A stretch of 64,000 bases of DNA, taken from the NCBI GenBank assembly GCA_016617855.1, contig JAECUM010001771.1, positions 79,784-143,783 of the forward strand, given 5' to 3'. The notes under the pieces are model-generated. The model was not told the DNA's origin, did not search any database, and saw only the letters and a list, made by a program, of their open reading frames with translations. Position numbers and translations under genes: made by a program. Within the stretch, counting starts at the first letter, position 1. Each line of letters starts with the position of its first letter. This DNA comes from Megalonaias nervosa. Taxonomy: Eukaryota; Mollusca; Bivalvia; Unionida; Unionidae. Shown here piece by piece: positions 43,801 to 55,200 of this stretch.

Positions 43801-45655
43801 CTTTATAAGAATATAATAAACTGAGTATTTCACTCCCATGTTAGGAACAATTTACTTGTTTAAAAATGCTAAGATGCAAGACTGACTCATAATCCAGACA
43901 AATTGTACCTTTTAGAATCCAACTGCTTAGTGACTAAGTCCAATTCAGGGTGTATTTGATTATACACCCAAGTTTAAATGAGTGTTGTCACTGTAGTCAT
44001 GAATTATCATTTCTCCTTAGAATACATTCCCTAATCACACTGCATTAAGAATATCAACCTGCTACCTCGTGAAAATGAAAAGATGAAAATTGTCTATTTT
44101 TAGATGGACAAATGGCAGTAACTCTTGCCCATTACCTCCCCTTGATACCACTAGGTGTCACCAGTTTTTAGCTTCGCTGTATGCTGAGACATGTATAGTG
44201 CAATAGCCTCCAACAATCCAGCCCTATGTTTTTGGTGTTCCTATGGACCCATCCAATGTTCATTTTGCATTTATAGTGCAGCTTTATCCATCTACTGCAG
44301 GTTGTGTGCTCATTTTACAATTTCAGCCAATATTTTGAGAGAAATATTATTGGAAGAAGAAGAAGTTATTGTGTGAAAATGAAATGGGGAAACATACAAC
44401 AGGACATACATATGCTGTGACATGATGCACTCTGCCTTGTGGTGGGTGTATACAGAGATGAGTGAAAAGTGGATATACATATCGATTATTTGGGTGTATT
44501 GTGTAGCCACTTTAGTGGCTGTGTTATTAAACTTTTGTCATGTGAATTTTTTCAGTGTTAGCCAAACAGATGCATGGCTTTCCTTAAATCTTAGATTTTT
44601 GGAAGATTAATTTGAAACAAAGTAGTCAGGATGATTAGATTTGCTTGTTGTTAATGAACATATTGGTAATACTAATTGAACTGATCATTAGAGTCTTAAT
44701 ATACAGTACAATGTATAAGTTTTTATATTCATAGAAACACCCATTCCTGAACTGAATTCATTTCCAACTGGTCCATAGTTTGTAAGGGAAAGAAATACAA
44801 GATTCATGCTTGTAAAAGCAAATGCTCCCACTGCAAACCAAAAAGGTTTAAAAAAAATTCAAAAATGTAGAAAAATTTGAAATATTGATGGGATGGGATG
44901 GTGCCAACATGGTTTTCATAAAAATGTCTGGTACAAAAGTTAAAAATCTGTTGTAATGGCTAGAAAATTTGATCATGTGATTTATATATGAATACAGATA
45001 TGCCCAACATATTTCATTTGTTTACCTCATGTGGTCTTCATATAATCATGCTAATGGGGTTTTTATCAAGAAAATTATAGCATCAAGTTTTAAGAATGTA
45101 GAGAACTGCACCGAAACAGATCAGTCAATATCCTTTAAATCACTTAATGGTGAGTTGGAGATCCGAGTGTAAAAAAACAAAAAAATTAAAAAATTGCATT
45201 TAAGATTTAAATTTATTTTTCAAGTGGAAAAAAAAACTGATAAAAATTTTAAAGGAAAATATCAGTTTGAAGAATGCAGAGAACTGCACTGGACTGGGAT
45301 CTGTCTATTTTATATCAAAAAATGCAGAGTTGGAGAATGAGTTTTTCATTCTCAACCAATTGAAAGTAAGTTATCAATATTAAAAAAAAAATGAATGTGA
45401 CCGATGGACACAAAATCAGTATCAATACCTAGAATCATAATTATACTCATTTTGTTGGTGAAAATATATTTGCATCCTGACTTTAGAGTGGTCATAAGAC
45501 AAAGAAAAAAAGATCTCTGATTAATTAAATAATTTAATAAAAATATAGAATTATACACATATTAAAAATTGCTAAATAATCATAAAATTTCAATTAATAT
45601 CTATAAAATTTATACAGTACAGCACCTTCTATTCTTTCATACAAGTTCGACTGAG
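43801..45655. other. Intergenic stretch, nothing recognised
   Basis: AT-rich. Several open frames of 60-70 codons overlap on both strands near 44190-44610 without any domain. Two related A-rich blocks ('agaatgcagagaactgcac', near 45091 and 45273) indicate an old local duplication. Confidence 0.45.
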
Positions 45656-45735
45656 CTAATCTCTCATTATACGCTGAAGGTAGTTTTCTCCCTTGGCATT
45701 AATGGTCAACATTATCATTGCATGGTGAGGGAAAT
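45656..45735 (-). CDS. Candidate terminal exon of an unrecognised gene
   Basis: A strong acceptor (tgtatttattttgcttcag) precedes an open frame of 25 codons ending TAG: FPHHAMIMLTINAKGENYLQ then RIMRD. The frame needs an upstream exon ending in phase 1. I do not recognise the protein. Chance is possible for so short a frame. Confidence 0.25.
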
Positions 45736-46386
45736 CTGAAGCAAAATAAATACAAGTCTTACAGCAAAAACACCTCAATTTGGCATCACAGTGACAAAAA
45801 AAGTAAACTAACTTTATGCAGAAAGACAAACTTTATCAATGCTTTTTAACCAATTTGTCCTTCATAATGATCATCCAAGCTGACCTAGGAAAATGGTGAA
45901 CTAACAAAAGTGCATACAACTTGTATTAATAGGTGTTGAACAGGAACTATATATTAAAATGAAAACACCACTCGAGATTTAAGAAAAACTTATGTCAAGT
46001 ATGATCATGAAACTGAATCTAAAGAATTTCGTAAGACAAGCCATTAAAAATATATTGCTACAACAATTCTTTTTGTCTGCATACAGAATTAAACATCAGT
46101 GTATAAAGCTGAGAAATAATATAAGGCAAAATAACAAAATTAAACAAACTGAGGTAAAACCTGAATAACTATTAAACATAAAAATTATTTGGAAGTGATT
46201 ACATAAGATAATAAAAAGTTTAAATTGGAAAAATCGACAAGCTTATTCTATCATAAGAGTTCTAAATGCCAAGAATGGAATGAGACAGTTTCTGTCCTCT
46301 ATGGCAGGTAAGATAGGAATTCTAACATCTTGGTACAAAAATTTTGAAGTATCGATTAATACTGCTGCAAAGTTTTAGTTACCATA

Positions 46387-46582
46387 TGTACTCACAAGTG
46401 GAGTCCAACTGCAAACTTGGGGACCCAGATCTGTTGTTGCTTGATGTGCAGGCAGATGTAGGTCTGCAATTTGTTTGGAGTAACCAGTAGAACAACATGG
46501 AACCTGATCTGCTTGTACATCATGCAATGGAAAATAGGGTACAAGTTGCCTGCAGATGGATTCTACTGATAAGCGAGTATCA
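46387..46582. mobile_element. Hairpin MITE, copy 2
   Basis: The ends read TACTCACAAGTGG at left and GATAAGCGAGTAT at right (inverted). It begins 'gtccaactgcaaac' and has the internal 'acccagatctgttg' and 'gaacctgatctgc' segments of the family. Confidence 0.65.
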
Positions 46583-47436
46583 ATAGTAATTACACTGATG
46601 GATAAATTATGTGATTTACAAAAATCTCTACACAAAATCTTCAGTTTGAGATCACATTTGCTGGCTCTGCCACTGGAAATGTGATATTTCTGTTATGCCA
46701 TCTGCTATATGCAGATTCAACAATTAGAAATACCACATACTGTATTCACCGAATGATAATCCCAAGCACAATGATATTCCCACCCCTACCCACCCATTTT
46801 CTCCTAATACTGGCCAATATTCGCTCTTAGATAATTATAAGTACACCCCAAACTTTCTCACAAATGCATTAGGCTGCCTTTGTCTTATCATTGGCAAAAT
46901 ACTGTAAAGAAATATTTAAAATACATTCATAATAAGTTCATATTGAACAATTAACAAATTAACATTGAGAAATTAAATATACTATTATGGCACAAGCAGA
47001 TATTATACATGTAGGTGAATCACTATCAGTATTTTGGCTTCAATATATGCTGACAGAATAAGCAACAAACAATATGTAGCAAAATATGCTAAAACTTTTT
47101 GTAGCTCAAACCTTTACATTGCCTGCTCAAAGAATGTGTTTACTAAGCCCCCAAGTTTTTTCTTATTTGGGAGTAAAAGCCATATACATAAACAAAACAA
47201 CATTGTGTTTTGTTCCAAGTCAGCAGACAAAATGAGTTTGATGTGGTGTAGAGATGAGGCTACGACATATTCATACAGGTTTTATTTGGAGTTCTTTCCC
47301 CTGACTTGAAATAACATTTGTGGTTTTGTATTTGCTATAAATTCATTTATTTTCATGGGTATTAATTTTTATGGGTTTTTGAACATTTACATTTTTCATC
47401 AGCACTTAAATTCATAGTTAAGGGAAGAAGTCTTAC

Positions 47437-47479
47437 CGTTTGCACAGAAGGATCTTTCTTCATTGCATCCTTAAATTCA
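47437..47479 (-). CDS. Candidate internal exon, unrecognised
   Basis: Open frame EFKDAMKKDPSVQT between a possible acceptor (tttttattgatttgag) and a good donor (ACG|GTAAGA). The upstream phase is 2 and the downstream phase 0, which does not match the terminal exon at 45735 in its longest frame; joined directly it reads only ISLTMQ and stop. Weak support. Confidence 0.2.
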
Positions 47480-47799
47480 CTCAAATCAATAAAAATCAGT
47501 ATCCCATGAAAAATAGTTCATTTGAAGCTGTCCAAGGATTTTAAGTTCTATGGTGTAAATGAAGGTAAAAACTGAGATAAAATTTTGATTATATGCATGT
47601 AAGAATATCGATGCAAGGGCATAAGTGCAGACAAATAGTTCCAGTATAGGCACGCTATAAGGAAATATGGATTGAGGTTGTATCAAATACCTATTACATG
47701 TAATTCCTATCAAAGATTGCTTCAATGCACTTTCTTGCATTACAATTTTCAAAAAGGCTATACACAAGCTTTTTTTATCACCAAATCTCCATTGGGTGT

Positions 47800-47995
47800 A
47801 AATATATTTTGATTATATACTTATATATACTATACTAGATATCAATATATTTTGATTATATACTTATATATACTATACCAGATATCAATATATTTTGATT
47901 ATATACTTATATATACTATACTAGATATCAATATATTTTGATTATATACTGGTATGTACTTTATGTAGATAGATTTTGATTATATATTGATATGT
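47800..47995. repeat. 43-bp AT-rich minisatellite, about 4 units
   Basis: Period 43 bp (units at 47838, 47881 and 47924), with 'gatatcaatatattttgatt' plus 'atatacttatatatactata'. Flanking partial units are diverged. Confidence 0.9.
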
Positions 47996-48141
47996 ACCAT
48001 GCTGAATGATTCTGAACTTGACATCATCTTTACAATGTCCCACAAAAATTCTGACAAAATTTCTACTGTAATTGGTTATTTTCAATGTATGTAACAATAA
48101 AAGAATAGTGCAAGGCATGCTGTCATACATAAGTTTTGTAC

Positions 48142-48236
48142 CTTTCCATGCCAGTATGGATCAGCTGCCTTCGTGCATCCTTGGAAAAGACACTGAGCTT
48201 CATTTTCATCATATATCCAATAATGTGTTAAAAATG
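48142..48236 (-). CDS. Candidate internal exon, unrecognised
   Basis: Between the acceptor ggctggttttaacag and the donor GGAAAG|GTACAA lies a 31-codon frame: FLTHYWIYDENEAQCLFQGC then TKAADPYWHGK. Its composition (Trp, Cys, Tyr, Asp) and good splice sites look coding, but I cannot name a family. Phase 2 in, phase 0 out. Confidence 0.3.
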
Positions 48237-48904
48237 CTGTTAAAACCAGCCAATCAAGTAAAAACATATTTTTTATATACAATATTTAACCAAATGTAAT
48301 GATGGAAAATACAGAACACTAGAAGAACAATATCATAAGGCAGAATTACTGATGTATTAACATCGGCCAATTCTGTGTTGTGGTTAATATCACATTCTGA
48401 ACACACCTGTGTCTTTCTTCCAATGATTGGAAAAATACCTAAGAAATATTACTGTATCCTTCAAAGACATAGACCAAAATGATGTTATGTGCATATCAAG
48501 CACCACTGTTTTGGGACTGAGATGACTTATTCTAGGCTACAACATTCTGCACATTTCTTTTTTTCAAGCACTAGTTTACTAAACTTGTCCAAATAATTCC
48601 ATAATGGTATCATAATGCTTTGGACACAGTTCTATTTGGCTTACTATACTTTAGTATATGACAAAGTTCCCTAACATTTTCTGTCAATTTCCCCCTTTCT
48701 ATACTGTATCACTCAATCGAAGTATTTCCAGGTGGATTTTGGTAGAAAAGTCACATGGTGATCCTATTAGCTGACATAAGTAGAAAGCAACAATGTAAAA
48801 CCAACAAAAGCAAGGAAAATACTATAAATATTCTTTCATACTGTACATAGCCTTTTGTCGGATTTCAAGATAAAAATCTATGCTTATTACAATACAGAAT
48901 ACAC

Positions 48905-49102
48905 TTGTTTATATGTTGAGTCCAGCTGTAAACTGCATAGACCATAATCTTCCATCACAAATACATCTGGGTCTATGCAGTTTGTTATGAGAAATCAGTA
49001 AAACAGGCAACACAGACCCTGATCTACTAGTTCATTATGCAATGTGAAATCAGGATCTATGCTGTTTGCAGTTGGACACAACTTTGTAAGCGAGTAAATA
49101 TG
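48905..49102. mobile_element. Hairpin MITE, copy 3
   Basis: It contains 'gtccagctgtaaactgcata', 'catctgggtctatgcagttt', 'acagaccctgatctact', 'atcaggatctatgctgtttg' and 'cagttggac', and ends near 'gtaagcgagtaaatatgg'. It shows the two-hairpin layout of the family. Confidence 0.7.
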
Positions 49103-51091
49103 GTACATTAAACTTCAATTTTAACAAGTTGAAAAACTACAGTAAATAATACAAATTAGTAATACATTATAATCCCAAATTAATTTTTTTAAAAGTGTAA
49201 ATAAAAGCTTGCAGATAAAACAAATAAAGAAACAAAAGCCAAATCATACTGACATTGCTAATGGAACAAAAATAAAACTGAATGTTGGATATTAATAATA
49301 AGCAAACAGTATGAAACAAAATACAGCAACCTCAGATACAATATTTTGTGACCAAACAACAGTATAGTCTAACAAAGTGATAGTCCATGAACTAGGGTAT
49401 ATTAAATAGAAACAGCAATGAATTACTATCAAATCTAATCACCTAGCTAAGTGCAGATGTTTAATCATATTTAATTTCGTTCTCTGTTGGGTCAGTAAAG
49501 CAACAGTTAGGACCTCAGTGAGTCGTATACGTGGCTGGTAATTTGAAACATACCATTTCTAATCTTACAGCTAAAATTGAAATATTTCTCATCCTATTTT
49601 GATGAAGTTTTCATTTCATACTTTAAAAATTTTCTGTTAACCACCTACATTTTTTTCTCACAGATAAAAGTTACAAAAGAAACACTTATTAGTGGGTACA
49701 GCATTTTCTGTATATCTTTTGTGATCATAAGGTCAACATTGAATCAACTGTTTGCATGTATGTTATTGCAAAATCTGTAAAAATTGACATCTACAAAGAA
49801 TGATTTTTTAAATTGTTAGATAAATTTTTAGAATTCCAATTGTTCAAGTACTTAGTTAATTTTGAATTTTAGGTTTCTTCCATAATTATTTTCTATAACC
49901 ATCTTTTATCCTTATCTTGCTACAAGCATACACCATTCATAAAAAAGGTCAATGCTCTTCCATTTGTCCAAGCTCTCAAATATTATCAGATTATATGTAC
50001 TTACTCTTTTAATATTTTATTCTCTTTAAAACAAGAATATTCTTTTAATAATTCCTAAACATTATTACATGCAAACACAGAATCTGAAGGCCTTTTTCCT
50101 TTTTTAAAGCTAGCAATACCAATTAGCATGTCGTACCTCACTACACTATTTCCTTGTTTTAGTACACCCTAATAACTCGCAAGCCTGCTTATAGTGTGAA
50201 TGTAGGTGTGGATCCCATTATTTCTTTAAAAAATAACCCCACATAGATCCTTATTTGCTGAATGTGAATAAAACTATAATCAAAATTCATTGGTAAATGA
50301 AACATTTATATATCACTTATTTAAATATAAAAAAAAAAGAGTCCAAATTTTTTAAAATTTTCTTTAAAAGAAACAATTATCCTCAGAATACTGTAAATAA
50401 CAATATACAATGAATACTGATCACATATAATGTCAGTAATGCCTATTAAAGGCAATACTTTAAGAAATAAATACCAATTAAATATGTCCTGTGAAGTAAA
50501 ATTTGTGTATCAGTTTTATCTTTCAACTGGTTTCCTTGTATACACCATGAATGCAATGTGTCTTCCTGTATTCAAACATGAAAAGTATCAATTAACCATC
50601 ATATTGATACCTACAAGCATTTCCATTAGAACCTAATTATTTTGAATACCAACATATTGGCTGCATTGTTACAATCAATTAAAAGGTGACCTGCACTGTA
50701 ATATCAAATTAATTAGTCTTTTGAATCAAATCAAACGGATGGGGGGAGGGGGGGTAGAGTAAAGAAGTTAAAATGCATTCAAATCTTGTGTAAGAGCTAG
50801 CATATTCTTTTGCCAAGTCAATTTCATCTCAAATAACTGAACACAGAACACTGTAAGTACATGTAAAGTAATTAAAGTGTCTAACATTAATCAGTGGTTT
50901 TTCCTACTCATTCACAAATGTGATAACAATAGCAAAGGAACCAAGCAAAAGGCATACTAGGTGCACAGGGATCATTATATGGAAGTGGGTTCCAAAGTTT
51001 ATAGTGAACTTGTCATTTCTAAATTGGCGCTCTTGGTCTGCTCATTGATAAGCAGAAATTTCACTATAACTTACAATGAAACAACAGCACC
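49103..51091. other. Intergenic stretch, nothing recognised
   Basis: Very AT-rich, with no conserved frame. A G-rich run (about 50740-50755) and scattered poly-A/T tracts are the only features. Confidence 0.5.
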
Positions 51092-51349
51092 AGTGGGGCC
51101 CCGAGTGGCTGAGTGGTCTAAAGCACTCACCATTACGGATCATAGCCATCTCACCTCTGTCTGCATGGGTTCAAGTCTCGGGTTCGGCCAATGTGGGTAT
51201 GTGAGAAAGCTTGCCAGTAGCTTCTCGTGGGTCGGTGGTTCTTTCTGGGGTTTTCCCAGGTTCTTCCTACACCATTTATACTGGCCGCCATGTATAGCCT
51301 ATCTTGTGCTGAAAAATAGCATTAAACCCTACAACAACAACAACAACAG
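51092..51349 (+). mobile_element. tRNA-derived SINE, family B, full length
   Basis: Head GGGGCCCCGAGTGGCTGAGTG, B-box GGGTTCAAGTC, body 'gagaaagcttgccagtagct', 'gggtcggtggttctttctgg' and 'ctggccgccatgtatag', tail (CAA)n. It is among the best preserved family B copies here. Confidence 0.88.
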
Positions 51350-52032
51350 TATTTAACTAATTAACAATCTTTATCAAAAACTGAGTTTTAATGTTGTTGT
51401 TTGTCTAAATAAATCTCTCTCTATTTTGAAAATAAGAATCAGTTTATTCTGATACATTAACACTAGAAGGTATCCACATGCAGAAAGCAATGATGTAATA
51501 CACAATGTTTTTACTGGCACATTTGTGATTTGTGTTGAAACCACCTGGAGTAATGTTTTAAACAATCTTTCTGAAATTAGACATACTGAAAATAAATGGT
51601 AATTTATACAGAAAAGAAAGAACTTCATTAAAAAAATTATCCATTGACAATTATTCCCAAAGCAATTATTAAACAAGTATTCAATCATTTAACCCCTTCC
51701 TCCCATTAAAAAATGTGGTCCATCCATTTCTTAATTTTTCAGTGGTACTTGTGTGTTCATTTATGCTAAGGTCTCCATTTCTGGATGCCATAGTGTGCGA
51801 GTTGTTGAAGCATATTTCGTTGATCTTCCAAAGTCAAAATCAAGGATAATTTAAACACAACTTATCTTCACTACTCTTTAAATAAACTACATAAAAAATG
51901 ATTGGGAGGGGAGTAGGCAGGCAATGGAACAGTTAATTAGGGTAATGGAAACTATACTATACATTAATACATTGTACATTCATAATGATAATGATAACAT
52001 GACCTTTGGATTTATGCTATTAACAGGATCAT

Positions 52033-52038
52033 TTTATT
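52033..52038 (-). terminator. Candidate polyadenylation signal of the SWEET gene
   Basis: AATAAA on the minus strand, about 85 nt downstream of the stop codon at 52123-52125. Confidence 0.45.
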
Positions 52039-52122
52039 AACTTTTATATACTTGTCTATTCCTGGGATAATCTTGTTTTAAACATTCATAAAATATATTG
52101 CATTTTCCATTCATCAGTCCAT

Positions 52123-52212
52123 TTAATCTTTATGCAGAAAGGATTGCCTTCCATACATCAAGATGGCTAAAGCTTTGGACCCATGTGTGGCTAGTCCTAT
52201 TACATTGGGTGC
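52123..52212 (-). CDS. SLC50A1: SWEET last exon (APNVIG to stop)
   Basis: The acceptor catttcag precedes 29 codons, APNVIGLATHGSKALAILMY then GRQSFLHKD, and TAA. The PN..G motif of the last transmembrane helix is diagnostic for SWEETs. The tail after the helix is very short. Confidence 0.82.
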   Translation of the reverse strand, partial: APNVIGLATHGSKALAILMYGRQSFLHKD

Positions 52213-55200
52213 CTGAAATGAAAAAACCAAATTGTTAGTTATTCTAACATCAGAATGCTTCATCAAAGTATTGAAAACACTGATGTTCTAAAGGGATGAA
52301 GTGATATTAATTTACATATTAAGATCTCCAGACAAAAATCACTTCTGAGTGAAATTTTCTTTCTTGCTCCACTTGAAAGCTATCCACAAAGTTTGCTTAC
52401 AATCAGGGTACATTGCCCAGAACTTACCTTCATTTCTGGAAAGCACTTTTATTTCTTATTTGACTCATTGTGACCTTAAACTTTGATCTTTCACCTTGAA
52501 AATGAAAAAGTCTCTCTTCTTAACCCCAGTGCAATCCAATCCTAAAGACTGGTGAAGGATTTAGAATTAAAGTTATTGTGCAGACACCGTTCTTCTTATT
52601 TAAGTAGCTGTGACTTTTACATTAGATTTTCTTAACACCAGATCAACAGGTTTCTTCCTCACTAGCAATGTAAGTCCTCTGATAAGCTTGGTAAAGGTAG
52701 GCTATTGATGTTACTGTGCAGCAAACATTGTTCTTTTCTGAGTCAGAGTGACTTTTACCCTTCACCCTTTATTCCAAAATCAAAAGGTATCTTTCTACCC
52801 CAAGTGCAAGCAGTGCACAAAGATTGGTTAAGTGTGTGATCTAGAACTGAAGTTATTGCGCAGAAAACAACTGTATCCTTCAAGTTATTGTGACCATGAC
52901 ATTTGTCTTTTTGACCCCAAAATCAACAGATGTCTTCATCACCTCAAGTGTACGCCTTTTACAAAGTTTGGTGAAGGTAGATCATCTAGAACTTAAGTTA
53001 CTGTGCAGACAAAAAACTTCTTTAATAAGTTGCCCCGACCTTTCACCCCCAAATGAAGACTTCTTTCCTACCTCAGGTGCAAGCCATCTACAAAGTTTGG
53101 TGCATGATCTACAATTAAAAATACTGTAAAAACAAAAAAAATCTGAGAAACGATGGACACCATAGCATAATATGATCTGCCTAGTGCACCATGTACTGAC
53201 ATGTCAGAGACTATACTGCTGGCTTAAAATCATAGAATGAATTGTCATATATACTCACTTATAAGAGGAGTCCAACTGCAACTTGCACAGACCTAGATCT
53301 GCTATCGCATAATGTTCCAGCAGATCTGGGTCTCTGCAGTTTGTTAGGAGTAATCAGTAGAACAAACAACACAGACCCTGATCTGTAGGCTCATTATGCT
53401 AGGGTACATCAGGATCTTTGTTCTTTGCATTTTGAGGTATAAGTGAGTATATACTAGGGGTGAAACGATTCATTGATATATCGATGCATTGATACTTTTG
53501 CTGTAACGATACACATATCGATACAAGAAACGGAGAATTGATCCAAAACAATACTTACCATATGTAAGTTATTTTAGTCTTCAGCAGTCACAAATAATTA
53601 TTGTTAGTTTGCCTTATTATTCTTTAAAATTAGAATTAATCTGAAACAGCATTTGCAGTCACAGGCACTCATTTTTATTAGTAAAAACAAAAAAGATTTA
53701 TTGAGAATACTTGCTCATCATCTCTAAACTAACACAAAGTGACATGGTTCATAATTTGTCCCCCCCCCCCACTAACTATCTTAGCCCAGCAGCACTTTCA
53801 GCATATAGGATACATGCCAAACGTGTTCCACATTTATAATGAAGTAATTTACTCATCATTTAATAACCACTTTTATGCGAAGTTTCTACGATGAATTGTA
53901 TCATGCCTGCTTTGGTCTAAATGAAAAGCTGCACTACCAGTGTGTCGCACAGTAAATATGTTACAATGCATTCTCACTGGTAGTTATTGCTTGTTCCGGT
54001 CCAGGTTAAACAATAACCATCAATCAGAAATTATTGTAGCTTATTCCCTGCATGACAAACAGTAAGTATTAGCAAAGCAACAGAGAAACTTCACACAGAA
54101 GTCATCAATTGATATGTAAAGTAGTTAAACAGAGATGCTGTCAGAGTGTGCGATTGCATGAATCATGCAAACTTTGTACGAATTCGCAAACTTGAAGAAT
54201 AGTGATGAGCAAGAACTCCCACAAATTAGTAGAAAGCCCCACACATGAAAATGCACTCGGCAAAGTATGCAATTTTTATTTAACTGTTCTTGTCACGATA
54301 TCTGTTTTTCGGGTAGGCAAATGTTTACACATCTTGGTTCTTCAAGCATGTTATGAATGGTTGTTAAACTAAATTTGATTGGCACATGGTGCCCAGGAAT
54401 AAACATTATTATGGCATAGTTTGAACCTTCCCTGAAGGAAGTTTTACAAATGTGTGTTTAAAATAACAGGCTACCTAGAAAACCCAAAATGTCTGATTCC
54501 CAGTGTGGTTCATTAAGATTTTGTTTCGCAAATACTGTCTGAAGGTAGTGATGATGACAATAATTTTTTTAAGTTATGAAGAATGTCGGATTATTGGAAC
54601 TGGGAAGTGTTAGTGGAGATACCAGTGAGTGATTCTGAGCCCGAAAATGGTGTTAAATATTAGTCAAATGTACATGTTGGATGGACTAAAATAGACGGTC
54701 AATCTCCCTTTCGGTGGTATTTTGAAATTAAATGTAGAAAGGGCAGAATGCTCTGACTAATTGAAATAAAGACAATATGAAAGTTTTCATTTTTGTATTA
54801 ATCAATTTAGCACTGCAGATCGTATGCTATAAAACCATATATCCATATCAGGGTTAAGATAAACTGAATAAATAAGGGCAAAAAATAAAATTAAGTACAG
54901 ATATTTACTTGAATACCTCTGTCTGCATAAGCAGACTATGGCATTGATGGGCTAAAAACCCTAACACAGCATTATGGAACAGATAAGAAATCGGATTCAA
55001 CAAAGTTTATTTTAGTGAAAAATCCTATTTTGGAGCTGATGTATCCAAAAGATAATATCTTTGAGCTCTGGAAAATTGTACATAACAGTCATACAGATCA
55101 ATTTTGCAATATATTCAAGCTGACAAAGCTAGTTATGCATATGCCCCTTCATAAAGAAGCACAGAACAATATTCATACACAGATAAGGAACAGAGTATGC

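Noticed and set aside
50740..50756. G-quadruplex at a G-rich run
   Set aside because: Only two long G runs separated by one A; weaker than the motif at 63931.
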